The translations under genes were made by a program, and so were the position numbers. Positions 5,566 to 8,500 of a stretch of 8,500 bases of DNA are shown here, piece by piece. The notes beneath the pieces are model-generated. The model ran no database searches. It had not been told where the DNA came from and worked only from the letters and a program-made list of their open reading frames with translations. The number at the start of each line of letters is the position of its first letter. Within the stretch, counting starts at the first letter, position 1. The stretch spans positions 1 through 8,500 of the forward strand of contig JAOUKJ010000152.1 of assembly GCA_029882675.1 (NCBI GenBank), in the 5' to 3' direction. This DNA comes from Cyclobacteriaceae bacterium (GTDB lineage: Bacteria > Bacteroidota > Bacteroidia > Cytophagales > Cyclobacteriaceae).

Positions 5566-7884
5566 TTATCTGCTTACTGAAGGTTGACCTGAAGCCTCTT
5601 CATGGAACAGGACAAGTGTATTATCTTCTTTAATGAAAGTGCTCTTTGCTGTTTCCGGCTGCTGTTCTTCTGTCCCGGTTTCTGTTTTGCTGTCGGAAAT
5701 TGGGGCTTCTTCATTATACTGTCTGGCTGGTATTTCGATGCCCTGCGGTTCGTTCAATGAACTGTGGTCGCTGTTTTCAACGGCAATATGCGGGGCTATA
5801 ATCAAAGCCACGATTGAAGTAAGCTTTATAAGTATATTCATAGAAGGTCCGGAGGTGTCTTTGAAGGGATCACCTACGGTGTCGCCGGTAATGGAAGCTT
5901 TATGTGGTTCTGATCCTTTATAAACCATCTGGCCATCAATTTCCACTCCCTGCTCTATTGATTTTTTCGCATTATCCCATGCGCCACCTGCATTATTCTG
6001 GAACATACCCATGAGTACACCTGATACCGTAATACCGGCAAGCAAGCCACCCAGGGCTTCAGGTCCAAAGAGAAAACCGACAACGATCGGGGCCAGCAAT
6101 GCCAAAGCTCCCGGAGCTACCATTTCCCGAATAGATGCTTTGGTTGATATTTTAACACATTTATCGTATTCCGGTTTTGCAGTTCCTTCCATAATGCCGG
6201 GAATTTCTTTAAACTGTCTGCGAACTTCTTTAACCATGGCCATGGCAGCGCGTCCTACTGCTGCGATAGCCAGTGAAGAGAAAATAAAGGGGATCATAGC
6301 TCCTACAAAAAGCAGGGCCAGCACCTTCGCTTTATAAATATCGATACTTGTGATGCCCGCAAGGCCAACATACGCTGCAAATAATGCCAGCGCTGTTAAA
6401 GCAGCTGATGCGATGGCAAATCCTTTACCAGTAGCCGCTGTGGTGTTTCCTACGGCATCGAGGATGTCTGTTCTTTTCCTTACTTCCTCGGGCAAACCAC
6501 TCATTTCAGCGATACCACCTGCGTTGTCAGCAATAGGCCCAAAGGCATCAATGGCCAGTTGCATGGCTGTAGTAGCCATCATGCCGGCTGCTGCGATAGC
6601 CACGCCGTATAGTCCGGCCAACTCGAAGGATACATAAATGCCCGAAGCCAAAACGAGAATTGGCAATACAGTGGATTCCATCCCAACGGCCAAACCACCA
6701 ATGATGTTGGTTGCATGACCTGTAGAGGACTGACGAACAATTGAAAGAACAGGTTTTCTGCCCATGGCAGTATAGTACTCTGTGATAATACTCATAAGTG
6801 CACCAACAATCAAACCTACAATAATAGCCCAAAAGACATTCATGCTGCTGAACTGGAAAATAAGGTCGCCACGCTCAAAGGAAAGTGTGGCGGGTAATAA
6901 ATATTTCACCACAAAAAATGATGCGATGGCAGTAAGTACAATCGAACCCCAGTTGCCCAGGTTCAGCGCCTTTTGCACGCTTCCCTTATCGTCTGATATA
7001 TTTACAAAGAAGGTTCCTATGATCGAAAAAACCAGACCAAGGCCTGCAATAACCATCGGGAGTAACACCGGGGCCAGGCCACCTACCGTATCGTGAGAGA
7101 TAACTTCCCTACCGAGAACCATGGTAGCCAGAATGGTGGCCACATAAGATCCAAAAAGGTCAGCTCCCATGCCAGCCACATCGCCAACATTATCGCCAAC
7201 ATTATCTGCTATGGTAGCGGGATTTCTTGGATCATCTTCAGGAATATCTTTCTCTACCTTGCCAACAAGGTCAGCTCCAACATCGGCTGCCTTGGTGTAT
7301 ATTCCACCACCCACACGGGCAAACAAGGCAATTGATTCAGCACCAAGTGAAAAACCGGCTAATACTTCCAGTGCTTTTTCCATTTCAAGGCCATTTACCC
7401 CATGACCTTCCACATACATTTTGAAGAAAATGATAAACAGGGTACTTAATCCAAAAACAGCAAGGCCTGCGACACCAAGTCCCATGACCGATCCGCCGTT
7501 AAAAGAAACTTTGAGTGCTTGTTTAAGGCTGGTACGTGCAGCCTGTGTGGTTCTTACATTCGCTTTAGTGGCTATATTCATACCAATCCAGCCTGCAAAT
7601 GCAGAAAAGAATGCTCCTATCAGGAAGGAAATAGCAATAATCCAGTCGGAATGTGCGACCAGTGTTCCGGACCAGGCAAGAATAACTGCCGCAAATGCAG
7701 CGAAAATGCCAAGTACCTTCCATTCGGCCTTAAGAAAAGCCATGGCCCCATCTGCGATGTGACGGGCTAGTTCTTTCATATTATCATCCCCGGCATCCTG
7801 ACGTGATACCCAAATTGATTTAGCGATCATGACGATCAACCCAAGGATACCCAAAGCGGGCGCTAAATATGCAATACTGCTCAT
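5566..7884 (-). CDS. hppA: Membrane-bound ion-translocating pyrophosphatase, K+-dependent type, Flavobacterium-like H+ pump
   Basis: This integral membrane enzyme couples hydrolysis of pyrophosphate to export of H+ or Na+. The 772-residue protein has about 16 membrane segments and the family's signature loops: 'GGGIYTKAADVGADLVGKVE' (192-211), 'EDDPRNPATIADNVGDNVGD' (216-235), 'DAFGPIADNAGGIAEM' (446-461) and 'GDTVGDPFKDTSGPSMN' (667-683). 'GNTTAATGKG' (479-488) has Ala at 483 and Gly at 486, the pair known for K+-dependent enzymes (Lys/Thr in K+-independent ones). Helix 6 reads 'GADLFGSYVATI', without the Glu found there in Na+ and most H+ pumps. Helix 5 instead has Glu, E183 in 'GFSLGAESIALF', as I recall for the Flavobacterium johnsoniae H+ type, so proton pumping is inferred. 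A hydrophilic tail (about 701-772) extends beyond the family's usual end. The gene has its own promoter candidate and a hairpin in its leader. Confidence 0.96.
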   Translation of the reverse strand: MSSIAYLAPALGILGLIVMIAKSIWVSRQDAGDDNMKELARHIADGAMAFLKAEWKVLGIFAAFAAVILAWSGTLVAHSDWIIAISFLIGAFFSAFAGWIGMNIATKANVRTTQAARTSLKQALKVSFNGGSVMGLGVAGLAVFGLSTLFIIFFKMYVEGHGVNGLEMEKALEVLAGFSLGAESIALFARVGGGIYTKAADVGADLVGKVEKDIPEDDPRNPATIADNVGDNVGDVAGMGADLFGSYVATILATMVLGREVISHDTVGGLAPVLLPMVIAGLGLVFSIIGTFFVNISDDKGSVQKALNLGNWGSIVLTAIASFFVVKYLLPATLSFERGDLIFQFSSMNVFWAIIVGLIVGALMSIITEYYTAMGRKPVLSIVRQSSTGHATNIIGGLAVGMESTVLPILVLASGIYVSFELAGLYGVAIAAAGMMATTAMQLAIDAFGPIADNAGGIAEMSGLPEEVRKRTDILDAVGNTTAATGKGFAIASAALTALALFAAYVGLAGITSIDIYKAKVLALLFVGAMIPFIFSSLAIAAVGRAAMAMVKEVRRQFKEIPGIMEGTAKPEYDKCVKISTKASIREMVAPGALALLAPIVVGFLFGPEALGGLLAGITVSGVLMGMFQNNAGGAWDNAKKSIEQGVEIDGQMVYKGSEPHKASITGDTVGDPFKDTSGPSMNILIKLTSIVALIIAPHIAVENSDHSSLNEPQGIEIPARQYNEEAPISDSKTETGTEEQQPETAKSTFIKEDNTLVLFHEEASGQPSVSR

Positions 7885-7904
7885 AATTGATGTTTACTTT
7901 AATG

Positions 7905-7924
7905 AAAAAAGCCCGTAAAAGGGC
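7905..7924 (-). terminator. Terminator-like hairpin between menE and hppA
   Basis: On the minus strand GCCC, a six-base loop and GGGC are followed by six T residues (+ strand A-run at 7905-7910). It ends 20 bases before the hppA ATG and 88 bases after the menE stop. The stem is only four GC pairs, so termination may be partial. It lies downstream of the predicted hppA promoter, so it may act as a leader attenuator as well as, or instead of, the end of the menE transcript. It is oriented for the minus strand only; no T-run follows on the + strand. Confidence 0.55.
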
Positions 7925-7943
7925 AGGATTTAAAAAACTTGCG

Positions 7944-7974
7944 CAAAGATAGAATAACCTTTTTGATTTTAAAA
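7944..7974 (-). promoter_or_regulatory. Candidate promoter for hppA
   Basis: Minus-strand TATCTTTG (7951 down to 7944) matches the Bacteroidota -7 box TAnnTTTG in full. Exactly 19 bases upstream is TTTT (7974-7971), three of four for the -33 TTTG box. The start site would fall near 7937, giving a leader of about 50 bases that contains the terminator-like hairpin. Confidence 0.45.
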
Positions 7975-8011
7975 TTTTTAAGGCGGCAATACGCAGGATG
8001 TAATAAATGTC

Positions 8012-8500
8012 TTAAACTTTCCTTTCTTGGTTTTTGACAAAATGTGCGATTGTTCCCTTTCTGTTTATCTTTCCTGATGGTGTCATTTCAAATGCCGGGC
8101 AAACAATAAACGCTTTGGGAACTTCATATTTGTTAAGGTGTAAGGATAGTTTTTTTTTCACATCCTCCCAGAAAGGTAAATTTTTATCGATGAAAAGGGT
8201 CACTTGCTCCCCCCAACGGGGATGGGGGATGCCTCCAACAAAAAAGGTGTAGGTGTCAGGGTAATTATGGAAGATCAATTCAAGTTGGGTTTCCACTTTT
8301 TCAGCCTGAATTTTTATGCCTGCCGAGTTGATTACATTGTCGATACGACCCAATACCTTAAATTGTCCGGATTCTGTGATTTCTACACGGTCACGTGTGA
8401 CCAGTTCTTTTCCAAAGGTTATATCTCCACAGATCGTCAGGCAGCCCGCTTCGTTGCTTTTTATTTCTATACCGGGCAGGGTGGTGAAAGACTCGTCCGG
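8012..8500 (-). CDS. menE: AMP-forming acyl-CoA ligase C-terminal part, probably o-succinylbenzoate-CoA ligase
   Basis: Only the last 162 residues are visible; the frame is open to the window edge and continues beyond it, so the TTG at 8353 is internal. The enzyme family activates a carboxylic acid with ATP and joins it to CoA; MenE does this to o-succinylbenzoate in menaquinone synthesis. Visible motifs run in order: 'FTTLPGIEI', 'GCLTICG', 'LVTRDRVEI', the hinge 'FKVLGRIDNVINSAGIKI' and the C-terminal 'PSGKINRKGT', whose lysine (codon 8069-8071) is the adenylation-step lysine. 'LPGIEI...GCLTI' followed by 'NVINSAGIKI' is most like Bacteroidota MenE (usually NSGG, here NSAG). With the ATP-binding part outside the window, another small acyl-CoA ligase is possible. 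A terminator-like hairpin lies 88 bases downstream. Confidence 0.78.
   Translation of the reverse strand, partial: PDESFTTLPGIEIKSNEAGCLTICGDITFGKELVTRDRVEITESGQFKVLGRIDNVINSAGIKIQAEKVETQLELIFHNYPDTYTFFVGGIPHPRWGEQVTLFIDKNLPFWEDVKKKLSLHLNKYEVPKAFIVCPAFEMTPSGKINRKGTIAHFVKNQERKV

Noticed and set aside
7175..7205. Tandem 12-base repeat within hppA
   Set aside because: It encodes the conserved repeated motif DNVGDNVGD of the pyrophosphatase active site, so it reflects protein constraint and not a DNA element.
5633..7770. Many open frames on the + strand opposite hppA, up to 113 residues
   Set aside because: They are shadows of hppA codon use. Their translations are Ala/Pro/Ser/Thr-rich without domains, while the minus-strand frame matches a highly conserved enzyme throughout.
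8034..8353. TTG at 8353 as the start of a small 113-residue protein, and the + strand frame at 8034-8252
   Set aside because: The minus frame continues upstream to the window edge with AMP-ligase motifs, so the TTG is internal; the + frame is its shadow.

Overview
This window looks like ordinary chromosome from a Bacteroidota (Bacteroidetes) bacterium, probably a Cytophagia- or Flavobacteriia-like lineage. Four things point there: a Porin_10-type outer-membrane protein, a prephenate dehydratase carrying the Bacteroidota 'KIQS.P' version of the ESRP motif, a membrane pyrophosphatase of the Flavobacterium subtype, and upstream sequences that match the Bacteroidota promoter (TTTG, about 19 bases, TAnnTTTG) rather than the E. 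coli type. Start codons lack clear Shine-Dalgarno sequences, as is usual in this phylum. I see no mobile element, CRISPR array, rRNA, tRNA or phage gene. No reading frame is visibly broken; the two genes at the edges are cut only by the window.

Layout. 1-1944 (+): the 3' part of a beta-barrel porin gene, overlapped by 8 bases by miaE, a tRNA hydroxylase gene. 1967-3265 (-): pheA (prephenate dehydratase) followed by an unrecognised helical protein. 3266-3364: a compact divergent promoter region. 3365-4639 (+): an orphan six-helix membrane sensor histidine kinase. 4629-5503 (-): a DUF2147 secreted protein followed by a small SmpA/BamE-like lipoprotein, whose 3' end overlaps the kinase gene. 5566-7884 (-): hppA, an ion-pumping pyrophosphatase with an unusual C-terminal tail. 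8012-8500 (-): the 3' part of an acyl-CoA ligase gene, most likely menE of menaquinone synthesis. There is no gene-free stretch above 300 bases.

The genes do not form one pathway. They cover envelope functions (porin, lipoprotein, DUF2147 protein), translation fidelity (MiaE), phenylalanine synthesis (PheA), respiration and bioenergetics (MenE, HppA) and sensing (the kinase). The observations most worth following are the ion-selectivity signature of HppA (Glu in helix 5, none in helix 6, potassium-type Ala/Gly), its roughly 70-residue extra tail, and a terminator-like hairpin between its predicted promoter and its start codon. I found no convincing undescribed multi-gene system.
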